Origin: G038396625 sp038396625
Lineage (GTDB): Bacteria; Bacillota; Clostridia; Peptostreptococcales; Thermotaleaceae
Assembly: GCA_038396625.1 (NCBI GenBank)
Contig: CP121688.1
Coordinates: 434,001-498,000 of the forward strand
Length of the DNA stretch: 64,000 nt
Direction of reading: 5' to 3'
The translations under genes and the position numbers were made by a program. The notes beneath the pieces were generated by a model. The model ran no database searches. It was not told the origin of the DNA and was given only the letters and a program-made list of their open reading frames with translations. Shown here piece by piece: positions 1 through 8,489 of this stretch; position 1 is the stretch's first letter, and every line of letters begins with the position of its first letter.

Positions 1-224
1 CAGAATGGGAACCAGAGACTAAGTTGATAGAAGAAGGGATTGGAAACCATCAACTTAGAAAAGTGAATACCGTTGTTTTAAGGAAGATAGTTGTCGAATC
101 TACTATGGCTTTACTGGATCGAAACTTTTTAATAAAAAATGATATTACACTGCGAGATGCGCTACATGCCATGGTGGATATCATTTTATATGGATTAGTA
201 AAGGATGAAAGAAAAGACGAATAA
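1..224 (+). CDS. C-terminal part of a TetR/AcrR-type transcriptional regulator (5' end outside window)
   Basis: The reading frame is open from base 3, upstream of any start codon, so the gene begins before the window; about 73 codons are visible. The sequence is helical and ends in a charged tail (KDERKDE), like the ligand-binding C-terminus of TetR regulators. No DNA-binding domain is in view, so the family call rests on the helical tail and on the context: it lies directly upstream, in the same direction, of a membrane-fusion/RND efflux pair, which such repressors often control. Any other small helical regulator would fit equally well. Confidence 0.45.
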   Translation, partial: EWEPETKLIEEGIGNHQLRKVNTVVLRKIVVESTMALLDRNFLIKNDITLRDALHAMVDIILYGLVKDERKDE

Positions 225-377
225 ACCTCAGGGATCAAAAAGAGATACGGTGGTAGCGTATTTCTATACGAAAACTATAGATAACAATAAAGTTTTATTA
301 TTACCGGAGTAAAAAGAGATAGCACAAAATATTTTTCAATACAAACAATATAGTAGATGTATAAGGGGGCATTGATC

Positions 378-1550
378 ATGAAAAGCAAAAGATTTATTTA
401 TTTTGTACTTATTTTGTGTGGGCAGGTTGTTTTTGCAGGCTGTGATTTGCACAAAACAACAGAAGTTGCAACAGAAGTTTTAAAGCCAGCGGTAATCCAA
501 GAGGTAAAAGAACAAACCTATGCCGATGAGATTTCTTTGAGTGGCAATATTAAACCTAGCAAAACAGTAAAACTATCCTATAAGATTGCTGGCGTTATTG
601 AAAATGTTTTTGTAGAAGAAGGTCAGGCAGTGGGAAAAAATGATATGGTCATGATGTTAGATGATTATGACTATGTACTAAATGCCAAGGCTGCCAAAGC
701 CACATGGACAGCTTCAAAAATGAAAATGGATAGTCAGATTCCTTCAAAGATGAATCAAGCAAAAGCTAAATTGGATGTGGTAGAGAAAAACTATGGGCGA
801 ATAAAGGAGTTGTATGAAGAAGGAGCTGTTTCAGAAGCCCAGATGGAGCAAGTAGAAGCTGAATATATTGCTGCTTCCAATATGTATCAAGAAGCGATGG
901 ATGCAAAGGAATATACAAGGATAGAATTAGAAAAAGCGGAAGCATTAAGAGATGTTGCAGATGCTAATTTAAAGGATACCAAGCTATTAAGCCCTATAGA
1001 TGGTGTGGTATTAAAGAAACTAGCGGAATCAGGAGAAACAGTGGCCCCAGGATATCCCGTGGTGATCCTAGGAGAAGTAGGAGAAGTAGAGACAGAAGTA
1101 GGGGTGGCAGATGCTTATATTAACAAGATAAAAAAAGGACAAGAAGCAGAGGTATATGTATATGGAGTAGAAAAAGAATTTAAAGGAATTATTGGGGAAG
1201 TGGGTGCGATGGCAGATCCAGAAACTAGAACATTCCCTGTTAAAATCCAAATTAACAATGAAGAAAATCTACTGAAACCTGGGATGGTAGCAAAGGTAAG
1301 CATTCCTTTGGCAGAACAAAAATCAGTATTTGTTCCTGTAGATAGCGTGATGAATATGCCTGAAGGGCCCATTGTTTTTGTGTATGATGAGAAAAAAGGA
1401 GAGGTACAGAAACGTAAAGTTGTACCGGGAAATCTCCTAAAAGATGAGATAGAAATAAAAGAGGGGCTAAAGGTAGGAGAAAAGATTGTTGTGGAAGGAC
1501 AATTTAAATTAAGTGATCATGACAAAATCAATGTGGAGGAAGCGAAATAA
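378..1550 (+). CDS. RND efflux membrane-fusion (periplasmic adaptor) lipoprotein
   Basis: Adaptor subunit of a resistance-nodulation-division type exporter, about 390 aa. I start at ATG 378 rather than the in-frame ATG 357 because AAGGGGG lies 9 nt upstream of 378 and the protein then begins with a clean lipoprotein signal (MKSKRFIYF...VVFAGC, lipobox Cys near residue 21). After it come a lipoyl-like half (SGNIKPSKTVKLSYKIAG), a helical hairpin rich in Lys/Glu/Ala (about residues 100-190), the second lipoyl half (LLSPIDGVVLKK) and beta-barrel domains (KPGMVAKVSIP), the order usual for HlyD/AcrA adaptors. The stop overlaps the start of the RND gene by one base (TAATG), so the two are translationally coupled. 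Substrate unknown. Confidence 0.88.
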   Translation: MKSKRFIYFVLILCGQVVFAGCDLHKTTEVATEVLKPAVIQEVKEQTYADEISLSGNIKPSKTVKLSYKIAGVIENVFVEEGQAVGKNDMVMMLDDYDYVLNAKAAKATWTASKMKMDSQIPSKMNQAKAKLDVVEKNYGRIKELYEEGAVSEAQMEQVEAEYIAASNMYQEAMDAKEYTRIELEKAEALRDVADANLKDTKLLSPIDGVVLKKLAESGETVAPGYPVVILGEVGEVETEVGVADAYINKIKKGQEAEVYVYGVEKEFKGIIGEVGAMADPETRTFPVKIQINNEENLLKPGMVAKVSIPLAEQKSVFVPVDSVMNMPEGPIVFVYDEKKGEVQKRKVVPGNLLKDEIEIKEGLKVGEKIVVEGQFKLSDHDKINVEEAK

Positions 1551-4500
1551 TGATAAAATGGAGCGTAAATCATAGAAGTATTGTGATGCTAATTTGTTTT
1601 TTCGTTCTCCTAGCAGGGGTTTTTCTATATGGGGGAATGGAAAGGCAAGAAAATCCCAATGTTGTCGCACCGGCAGCCTTGGTAAAATGTATTTATCCAG
1701 GAGCAAATCCTGAAGATATAGAGAAGCTAATTATCAAACCCTTAGAAACAAAAATCAATGAGATTTCTGAAATAAAAAAATTAGAAAGCTATGCTATGGA
1801 TAGTGTAGGCATCATTAAAGTAACACTTGTGGATTTGAGTGATGATAAAATTGATGAAATTTGGGATGATCTAAAGGATGATGTGGATCAAGTAAAAAAG
1901 GAATTACCTGAGCAAGCCTTCGAACCAGAAATTCATACAGATTTTACAGAAACCTATGGATTACTGTTGGCATTAACAGGAAATCAATATACTTATCAAG
2001 ATTTAAAGAAGGTAGCGGAGAAGCTAAAAGATCAATTAGAGCTAGATCCTGGTGTGAAGGCAGTAGACATTGACGGGGAAATTGGGGAAGAGGTGCAGAT
2101 TCATCTTGATATGGCAAAGCTAGAACAGTATAAGCTAGCACCTAATTTTATTATACAAGCCATTAAGGCAAGGAATGTCAATATTCCTGGAGGCAATTTA
2201 GAAATTGGTCACATAAAGGTTCCTGTTCAAACATCAGGAGAATATCAGAATATTGAAGAAATCCAAAATACGGTAGTAGGTGTTTCTCAAAGCGGCAATC
2301 CCATTTATTTAAAAGATGTAGCCAACATTGTTAAAACCGAAGAAAAGAAAGAAGAATTTATTTATGTGAATAATGATAAGGCTTTGATTATAGGTGTAAA
2401 ATATGTTGAAGGTCAAAACATGGTTAGAACCTATGAAAGATTAGAAAAGGTGATTGAAAATTATCAACAAGAACTCTATGAAGGCATAGAAATGACAGAG
2501 ATCACCAATCAAGCAGATACGGTGAACCAATCCATTAAGCTATTTGAAAGCAATCTGATATCAGCTGTGATTTTGGTAGTATTCGTGGTACTAATTGCCA
2601 TGGGATTTAGAAGTGCCGTAGTGGTATCTACCTCCATCCCATTAATTATTATGATGGTATTTGTCTATATGAAATTACAAGGTATGCAAATTCATCAGGT
2701 ATCGATTGCAGCTTTGATTATTTCTCTAAGCTTGTTAGTAGCCAATGGCATCGTAGCCAATGATAATATGTACCTTTACATGGAGAAGGGTTTTGATCGA
2801 AAAACTGCATGTATTAGAGGTGTTAACGAAGTAAAAATTCCTATACTTACCTCTACTTTAACCAGTATTGCATCTTTTTTACCGTTGGCAATGATGCAAG
2901 GGGTAGCAGGAAAGTTTGTAAAAAGTTTACCTATTCTTGTATCCGTTGCACTGTTTAGCTCTTATATTACTTCCCTTACCATGGTGCCTGCCATGGGCTA
3001 TACATTTTTAAAGCTAAAGGGAGAAGACAAAAAGCACAATGCAATCTATCGCTACATAGATCGCTTTGTAAATTTTGATAAGATTACAAAAACGGCACTG
3101 GAAAAATACAAACAGACATTGAGCGTGGGATTAAATAAGCCAAAGTTGGTTATTTTCATTGCGGTAGCTGTACTTGTTGGCAGTTTAGGACTTGTACCCA
3201 CCTTAGGGGTACAATTGTTTCCACCTGTAGAGAGGGATCAATACGTGATTGATGTAACGACCAAGGATGGCAGCACGGCAGAGAGAACAGGCGAGATTGT
3301 ACATAAAATCGGACAGCTGCTCTTACAAGATGATTCTGTAGACCAATTTATGGCAAAGGTTGGAGATGGGCCCTTGAAATACTATATTACCTTTATTCCC
3401 AATAACCCATCTAGTAATAATGCACAGATTATTGTAAATGGAAAGCAGTCAGAAATTAATCGTATCCAAAAAATGCTGGATGAAAATGTGACGGGGGCAA
3501 GAATTAATGTAAGAAAACTAGAAAATGCCATGCCCGTAGATTTACCGATCCAAGTAAGGGTAAGTGGAGAGGATATATCGGAGTTAAAAAGAATTGCGAA
3601 TGAAATAAAAAATAGGATAGAGGATGTGCCAGGGGGCAAAAACGTTCAAGACACCTTTGGGTATGACTCCTATAAGATCTATGTGAATGTAAATGAAGAA
3701 AAGGCGAACCTTGTGGGCCTTACCAATTATGATATTGCCGCCACGGTAAGAATGGCAATTAATGGTTTAGAAATTACCAAGCTAAAGCAGGAGCATATTG
3801 ACGATGACGATATTCCCGTGGTAATGCTGATCCCAAATGAAGAGAAACATCGTGAGAATATTTTAAGAGAGATCTTCTTCACATCCTCCTTTACAGGAAA
3901 GAATATACCACTAGAACAAATTGCCACCATAGAAAATGAATTTGCACTCAATAAAATCGTACGACGAGATACGAAAAGAACCATTACGGTAGGATTGTTT
4001 GTCCAAGATGGATACAATACAGCACAAGTACAAAAACAAGTGGAGGAGAGGCTCAAAACCTATGAATTACCCAAAGGCTATGCCATGGTATTTGGGGGTG
4101 CAAGTGAAGAAAGAAATGATGCCTTCACCTCTATGAAAATTCCTTCTGTTCTGGCTGTAGCCATTATTTATCTTATATTGGTGATGCAGTTTGGGGATTT
4201 AAGAGAGCCTTTAATTATTATGGGCACCATTCCGCTGTCCTTCATAGGTGTGATATGGGGACTGAAGATGACAGACTATCCTGTAGGTTTCATGGCACTG
4301 TTAGGAGCCATTAGCTTGATGGGGGTTGTGGTGAATAATGGGATTGTATTACTGGATTATATAAAATTACTTAATAAGGAGCATGCTACATTAAAAGAAG
4401 CCATTATCGAAGCTTGTGCTACAAGAATGCGCCCCATTATGATAGGAATGATTACCACAGTTATTTCTTTAATTCCTTTAGGTTTATCTGGAGGACTGCT

Positions 4501-4645
4501 GTGGGCACCGATGGCTTATTCAATTATCTTTGGTATGATGATTTCTTCTGTACTAACATTATATGTTATTCCAGCAGCCTATCTGATTATTGAAGGGGAA
4601 CAATCTCTATTTAGAAAATTTGTAGTGTATTTGCAATCTAAATGA
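1550..4645 (+). CDS. RND family efflux transporter, AcrB/MMPL-type permease
   Basis: Full-length (1031 aa) inner-membrane proton-driven exporter. It has the duplicated RND layout: one N-terminal membrane helix, a large extracytoplasmic loop (about residues 30-330), five further helices, then a second copy of the same pattern with loop at about 555-850. Segments such as PLETKINEIS, QADTVNQSI and GIVANDNMYLYMEKG are typical of the family. It is translated from the adaptor's stop codon and the pair is followed at once by a hairpin terminator. In a Gram-positive the system would act across one membrane with the lipoprotein adaptor; no outer-membrane channel gene is present. The substrate cannot be read from sequence. 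Confidence 0.9.
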   Translation: MIKWSVNHRSIVMLICFFVLLAGVFLYGGMERQENPNVVAPAALVKCIYPGANPEDIEKLIIKPLETKINEISEIKKLESYAMDSVGIIKVTLVDLSDDKIDEIWDDLKDDVDQVKKELPEQAFEPEIHTDFTETYGLLLALTGNQYTYQDLKKVAEKLKDQLELDPGVKAVDIDGEIGEEVQIHLDMAKLEQYKLAPNFIIQAIKARNVNIPGGNLEIGHIKVPVQTSGEYQNIEEIQNTVVGVSQSGNPIYLKDVANIVKTEEKKEEFIYVNNDKALIIGVKYVEGQNMVRTYERLEKVIENYQQELYEGIEMTEITNQADTVNQSIKLFESNLISAVILVVFVVLIAMGFRSAVVVSTSIPLIIMMVFVYMKLQGMQIHQVSIAALIISLSLLVANGIVANDNMYLYMEKGFDRKTACIRGVNEVKIPILTSTLTSIASFLPLAMMQGVAGKFVKSLPILVSVALFSSYITSLTMVPAMGYTFLKLKGEDKKHNAIYRYIDRFVNFDKITKTALEKYKQTLSVGLNKPKLVIFIAVAVLVGSLGLVPTLGVQLFPPVERDQYVIDVTTKDGSTAERTGEIVHKIGQLLLQDDSVDQFMAKVGDGPLKYYITFIPNNPSSNNAQIIVNGKQSEINRIQKMLDENVTGARINVRKLENAMPVDLPIQVRVSGEDISELKRIANEIKNRIEDVPGGKNVQDTFGYDSYKIYVNVNEEKANLVGLTNYDIAATVRMAINGLEITKLKQEHIDDDDIPVVMLIPNEEKHRENILREIFFTSSFTGKNIPLEQIATIENEFALNKIVRRDTKRTITVGLFVQDGYNTAQVQKQVEERLKTYELPKGYAMVFGGASEERNDAFTSMKIPSVLAVAIIYLILVMQFGDLREPLIIMGTIPLSFIGVIWGLKMTDYPVGFMALLGAISLMGVVVNNGIVLLDYIKLLNKEHATLKEAIIEACATRMRPIMIGMITTVISLIPLGLSGGLLWAPMAYSIIFGMMISSVLTLYVIPAAYLIIEGEQSLFRKFVVYLQSK

Positions 4646-4682
4646 AAAATGCGCATAAGGCTATAGCCCTATGCGCATTTTC
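4646..4682 (+). terminator. Rho-independent terminator after the RND operon
   Basis: The arms AAAATGCGCATA and TATGCGCATTTT flank a short GC core and loop, with one mismatch. The structure starts right after the RND stop codon. It is nearly symmetric, so it could also stop transcription arriving from the right. Confidence 0.75.
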
Positions 4683-4717
4683 TATTATAAAGGGTAGGGA
4701 TTTATTTTCACAAAATA

Positions 4718-4825
4718 TTAAGGCTTTATTTCAAAATAACTTAGTTTGTTTTCGTCCTCCTGTTCATCTGTTGTGTCAATGGATAGATAGACAAGGACAC
4801 ACACCAACAGTAATAAAATTTCCAT
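4718..4825 (-). CDS. Possible small hydrophobic membrane peptide (35 aa)
   Basis: In the 430-bp gap after the RND operon the minus strand has a 35-codon frame: ATG at 4825, preceded by a GGCGGTGGTAGG purine-rich stretch. The product has a hydrophobic start (MEILLLLVCVLVYL) followed by an acidic, charged tail. A single membrane span with a charged tail is the layout of small regulatory membrane peptides and type I toxins, but I recognise no family. Plus-strand frames across the same stretch look unnatural. There is no direct support beyond start, ribosome site and composition, so this is only a candidate. Confidence 0.3.
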   Translation of the reverse strand: MEILLLLVCVLVYLSIDTTDEQEDENKLSYFEIKP

Positions 4826-5075
4826 ACCTACCACCGCCGTTTACAATGAATTAATTTTAGTATAGCATAAAACAATGCTAAGGACTGCATTGTAATAAAA
4901 TTGTAAAATAATTGTAATTTATGCAATGTAAAGCAATAACATCCATTTAATGTCTATAAAACCATTTATCGATAAGCGGATCAAATTTTACAGGGTGTAG
5001 ATAAAAGTAAAGCAAGAAAGAATATAGATGAGGGAATAACAAAATTCCTCATGAGATTTTGAAAGGAGGAACACA

Positions 5076-5651
5076 ATGAAACGCTATAGATCAATTGGAA
5101 TTTTAGTCACTTGTGTTATGCTTGTGGTTGCATTGGCATTAGGATGTACACCAGCACGAAGACCTATTGTTGACAGAGATCAAGATATTGGCATGAGAAA
5201 TCCATATACTGCACCTGAACCTGAAAACCAAAATGGTGGGATGACGAACCCTGTAAATCCTGATGGGGACAGAAGTATAGGAGAGAATGTGGATTTAGGG
5301 ACAAGACCAGATAACAATCAAGCTGCTGAAGAGAAAATTGCAAGAGAAGTAAAAAAAGTACCAGGTGTCAAGGATGCGGTAGTATTAATGAATAATAATA
5401 CTGCCTATATAGGAATTGATATAGGACAAAATATTGAAAATGCCCAAACAAACAACATCAAAGATCAAGTGATGGATAAGGTAAAAAGAATAGAACCAGC
5501 AATTACAAGAGTATATGTATCTGCAGATGTAGATGTATTTGGAAGGTTAACACAATATGGCAGAGATGTAAGGGCAGGACAGCCTATTCGAGGATTTATA
5601 GATGAAATAGAGGAAATGTTTAGAAGACCGATGCCAGAAACTTCACGCTAG
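5076..5651 (+). CDS. YhcN/YlaJ-family sporulation lipoprotein
   Basis: 191 aa, starting at ATG 5076 behind a strong GAAAGGAGGA site. The N-terminus is a lipoprotein signal (hydrophobic stretch ending ALALGC, Cys near residue 24). A Pro/Asn/Gly-rich linker (about residues 30-80) leads to a compact domain with ARE-V-KVPGVKDAVVLM-NNTAYIGID, the hallmark of the YhcN/YlaJ family, whose members are forespore or spore-membrane lipoproteins in Bacillus and Clostridia. It stands alone between two terminators. The exact role is unknown in the family, though some members affect spore outgrowth. Confidence 0.85.
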   Translation: MKRYRSIGILVTCVMLVVALALGCTPARRPIVDRDQDIGMRNPYTAPEPENQNGGMTNPVNPDGDRSIGENVDLGTRPDNNQAAEEKIAREVKKVPGVKDAVVLMNNNTAYIGIDIGQNIENAQTNNIKDQVMDKVKRIEPAITRVYVSADVDVFGRLTQYGRDVRAGQPIRGFIDEIEEMFRRPMPETSR

Positions 5652-5657
5652 GCAAAT

Positions 5658-5683
5658 AAAAACCGGAATTTTCCGGTTTTTAT
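5658..5683 (+). terminator. Terminator after the YhcN-type gene
   Basis: The stem AAAAACCGGAA / TTCCGGTTTTT with a 2-base loop runs into a T-rich tail and starts 7 nt after the stop codon. Confidence 0.85.
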
Positions 5684-5697
5684 TGTTTGTAGCTATG

Positions 5698-5726
5698 CAC
5701 CACTAATATTGCTAATACATACTATA
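5698..5726 (+). promoter_or_regulatory. Candidate sigma-K-type promoter of yabG
   Basis: The bases CATACTATA at 5718-5726 fit the sigma-K -10 pattern CATAnnnTA, and an AC lies 17 nt upstream (5699-5700), as sigma-K -35 elements require. The site is about 80 bp before the yabG start. In B. subtilis yabG is transcribed by sigma-K, so the match agrees with known regulation, but no transcription start is known here. Confidence 0.5.
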
Positions 5727-5803
5727 TATTACGGTAAATTTTATCTTGCACTTATCGATGAGAAATTACAACCTTAAGAGTTGAATAGAGGAGGCCATAC
5801 CCT

Positions 5804-6529
5804 ATGGGAAAGGTTAAAATAGGTGATTTTGTTGCAAGAAAATCCTACGGTTATGATGTATTATTCAAAGTTGTAGGGTTTATGGAATCTCCCAATAGAG
5901 AAAAAGTGGTCATTCTAAAGGGGGTAAATTTAAGAATTTTAGCAGATTCTCCTGAAATAGATTTATATCGTATACCCTTAAATAAGGTCGACGATTTTGA
6001 TAAATCATTTGATAAAAAAATTAATAAAGTCATCAAAAAAATCATGAAGAAAAGAAATGAAAGAACCAAGAGACATGCATTGTTAAGGTCTTTATCTGAT
6101 CCTGTGAAGGAAGCTGTGCCTTTTGGGAAATCAGGAAGCGTATTACATCTTGATGGAGATCAAGAATACTTGGATATATGTGCTAAAACCTATAAGCAAT
6201 TGGAAATGAATGTAGTGGGAAAACAAGTAAAAGAAAAAGAGCAACCCAAGGTAGTTCAAGAGTTATTAATGGAATATAGGCCAGATATCTTAGTGATTAC
6301 AGGACATGATGGTCTTTTGAAGGACTATCATGATTTTGAGAATATAGCCCATTATAGAAACTCTAGTTACTTTGTAGAGGCAGTAAAGGAAGCCAGAAAA
6401 TATGAACCAAACATGGATGATCTTGTGGTATTTGCTGGCGCATGTCAGTCGCATTATGAAGCCATACTTGAAGCGGGTGCAAATTTCGCAAGTTCACCCC
6501 ATAGAGTACTAATGAAGTGTAGAATATAG
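5804..6529 (+). pseudogene. yabG: yabG, 5' part: sporulation-specific protease split by an intervening element
   Basis: YabG is a mother-cell cysteine protease that trims spore coat proteins. The frame starts at ATG 5804 behind GAGGAGG and reads as a normal YabG: MGKVKIGDFVARKSYG at the N-terminus, VITGHDG (expected His) and GACQSHYEA (expected catalytic Cys). The match ends at SPHRVL; the last few codons (MKCRI and a stop) are foreign. The missing C-terminus lies 4.3 kb downstream at 10844-11015. Joining at the shared 7-mer TACTAAT (6507-6513 and 10837-10843) gives an uninterrupted 293-aa protein, near the roughly 290 aa of B. subtilis YabG, reading HRVLIHCLDPVF across the join. This looks like a reversible interruption rather than decay, because no other damage is seen. 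Confidence 0.92.
6507..6513 (+). repeat. Element 1 left attachment core
   Basis: TACTAAT within the yabG codons GTA CTA AT(G). It is identical to the copy at 10837-10843 and in the same reading phase. Flanking bases differ on the element side, as expected for a serine-recombinase hybrid att site. Confidence 0.85.
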
Positions 6530-6701
6530 CACAAAATATTCTATTCATCATCTTTTTCACATAGATATAATAGAAGGATAACAGGTAATATATGGCAAAA
6601 TTAGCGAGTAGAGGAGCATTGACTCTGGGTTAAATGTATCACTTAACCTCGAACACAAATCCAATACAACCGCTTAACCGCTAACCAAAAGGAGGGATGT
6701 A

Positions 6702-6803
6702 ATGAAAGATACCAAAATCATTGTAGAAAATAAATTTATAGGTGAAAAATCCTTAAAGGAAGTTTTAAAAGAATTGATCATGCTCCATTTAAAGTTGAAG
6801 TAG
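6702..6803 (+). CDS. Small 33-aa protein upstream of the element-1 recombinase
   Basis: Short frame starting at ATG 6702 with an excellent AAAGGAGGG site, encoding a charged peptide that starts MKDTKIIVENKF and ends HLKLK. Its stop at 6801-6803 lies within the recombinase ribosome site, so the two are almost certainly co-transcribed and coupled. No family recognised. Small ORFs just before serine recombinases are common in clostridial elements and may tune recombinase expression or directionality; the role here is unknown. Confidence 0.55.
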   Translation: MKDTKIIVENKFIGEKSLKEVLKELIMLHLKLK

Positions 6804-6817
6804 GAGGGATGTGAAAA

Positions 6818-8272
6818 TTGAGATGTGCTGTATATGTAAGAGTTTCAACGGATATGGAAACACAAAAAACAAGTATTGCACATCAGATTAGTTATTTTGA
6901 AAAATACATTGTAGAAAAAGGGTGGTATTTATACGAAACCTACCAAGATATAGAAAGTGGAAGAAGTGTCAAGAAGAGAAACGGACTGCAAAAACTGTTG
7001 GAGGATAGTGAACAAAACAAATTTGATACGATTCTTACAAAGAGTATTTCTCGATTTGCCAGGAATACCTTAGAAGGACTAACACTTATCAGAAATTTAA
7101 AAGCAAAAAATATAAGATTTATTACAATAGAAGACGGCTTTGACTCCGCTGAATATGATGAATTCATGTTTACCTTATTATTATCGATTGCACAAAAAGA
7201 ATCAGAAAAAATGAGTGAAAGAATCAAGTTTGGAAAGCTGTGTAGAGCTAAGAAAGGCTATTACAATGGAAGTCTTCCCCCTTACGGATATAAAAAAATA
7301 GATGACCATAAAATTGTTCCTGCAGAAGATGAAACGACAGATGTAGTAAAAAAAATATTTGCAATGTACTTAGAAGGAAAAGGACTTTATAAAATTGCAA
7401 AGGAATTAAATGAACGGGGAGAACCCACCCCTAGTCAAACAGCAGGCAAGAGAAAGAGTAGTCTTTTGTGGCATCAAAGTACTATTCAAAAAATATTGTG
7501 CAATAGATTTTATGTAGGAGATATGGTGCAAAATAAAACAGCAACAAAAGATGTACTTACAGGAGAACGAAAAAAAAATGAAAAAGAGCAAATAATATGG
7601 GTAAAAAATACACATCAAGGGATTATAGATCCTGTTGTTTTTGAAGAAGTACAGAGACAATGTGATGAAAGAAAAAAGAAAAAGAGTGGTGCCCAAAAGA
7701 GCCTGTTTTCAAATATGCTCATCTGCGGCGAATGTGGAAGTCGTATGCATTATAAAAAAAATAAACAATCATATATTTGTGGAAAATTGAATAAAATGGG
7801 TAAAAGTCAGTGTAGAGGGGCATATATAAAAGAGGAAACAATAAAAAATATATTGTGTAATGAGTTAAAAGAAATTATCAATGATAGCATATCGCAACAT
7901 TCTTTTATACAAGAAATAATAATAGAAATAGAAAAACAGGATGTAGACAAAGTACTTCAAAGAATCGAACGACAAAAGGTACAATTGTATCAGCAGAAAA
8001 ACAGATTAATAGAGCTATTGATTCAAAATTACATAGATGAACAAACCTATCAACAAAAACGAGAAAAAATAGAAATACAAAAGGAAAAATTAGTAGAAGA
8101 GAAAAAAGAAATGATCCAAATGCGACAAAAAGAAAAGGCTTATGCAGAAAATTTTGTAGAAAAAATATTGGATGTTGAACACTTTAATAAAATAACCTTG
8201 CATAAATTAATCAAAAGAATTAGAATTTTTGGAAAATTTAAAGTGGAAATTGAGTATACATTTAAGGTATAA
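6818..8272 (+). CDS. Large serine recombinase of element 1
   Basis: 484 aa, start TTG 6818 with AGGAGGG 9 nt upstream. The N-terminal resolvase domain (about residues 1-145) begins AVYVRVSTD, where the Ser is the expected nucleophile, and contains SISRFARN. The recombinase domain follows (about 150-280, GYYNGSLPPYGYKK). A zinc-ribbon (about 303-335, CGECGSRM...C...C) and a long Lys/Glu/Gln-rich coiled coil (about 370-450) complete the order used by SpoIVCA/TndX-type enzymes. It lies 310 bp inside the left end of the element that splits yabG and is the obvious candidate to catalyse its excision. No frameshift or missing catalytic motif was seen, so it should be active. Confidence 0.93.
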   Translation: MRCAVYVRVSTDMETQKTSIAHQISYFEKYIVEKGWYLYETYQDIESGRSVKKRNGLQKLLEDSEQNKFDTILTKSISRFARNTLEGLTLIRNLKAKNIRFITIEDGFDSAEYDEFMFTLLLSIAQKESEKMSERIKFGKLCRAKKGYYNGSLPPYGYKKIDDHKIVPAEDETTDVVKKIFAMYLEGKGLYKIAKELNERGEPTPSQTAGKRKSSLLWHQSTIQKILCNRFYVGDMVQNKTATKDVLTGERKKNEKEQIIWVKNTHQGIIDPVVFEEVQRQCDERKKKKSGAQKSLFSNMLICGECGSRMHYKKNKQSYICGKLNKMGKSQCRGAYIKEETIKNILCNELKEIINDSISQHSFIQEIIIEIEKQDVDKVLQRIERQKVQLYQQKNRLIELLIQNYIDEQTYQQKREKIEIQKEKLVEEKKEMIQMRQKEKAYAENFVEKILDVEHFNKITLHKLIKRIRIFGKFKVEIEYTFKV

Positions 8273-8306
8273 TAATCATAACGGCAAAAACAAATGTGCA
8301 AAAAAA

Positions 8307-8320
8307 TGTACAAACGTACA
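8307..8320. promoter_or_regulatory. Perfect inverted repeat upstream of the sigma-54 promoter (candidate activator site)
   Basis: TGTAC-AAAC-GTACA, preceded by a related TGTGCA at 8295-8300. It is centred about 105 bp upstream of the -12 element of the thiolase promoter, a distance at which sigma-54 activators usually bind. No obvious copy was found by eye before kdd, so it may serve a different activator. Confidence 0.35.
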
Positions 8321-8406
8321 GAAAAACAGACAAAATAGTAGGGGGATATATAGGGGTGCGTGTAAAGAAAGAGATAAAACCATAGGATGAAGAAGGAACT
8401 TGACTT

Positions 8407-8424
8407 TTGGCACGAAATTTGCAT
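8407..8424 (+). promoter_or_regulatory. Sigma-54 (-24/-12) promoter of the thiolase gene
   Basis: TTGGCAC-GAAAT-TTGCAT has GG and GC with the canonical spacing and consensus flanks. It lies about 65 bp before the thiolase start and downstream of the recombinase stop, so the thiolase has its own activator-dependent promoter. A second site of the same quality precedes kdd at 50179-50196. Confidence 0.85.
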
Positions 8425-8489
8425 AATATATTTATATGATAAATATGTATCTTAAATTTATATATAAATAATGAAGGAGGAATTACGAA

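Noticed and set aside
4642..4854. 70-aa plus-strand ORF after the RND gene
   Set aside because: It overlaps the RND stop and runs through the terminator hairpin; composition is unlike a protein and no ribosome site precedes it.
5804..6529. yabG as an ordinary truncated pseudogene
   Set aside because: The missing 3' part is intact downstream in the correct phase with a repeated core and a recombinase between, which random decay would not give.
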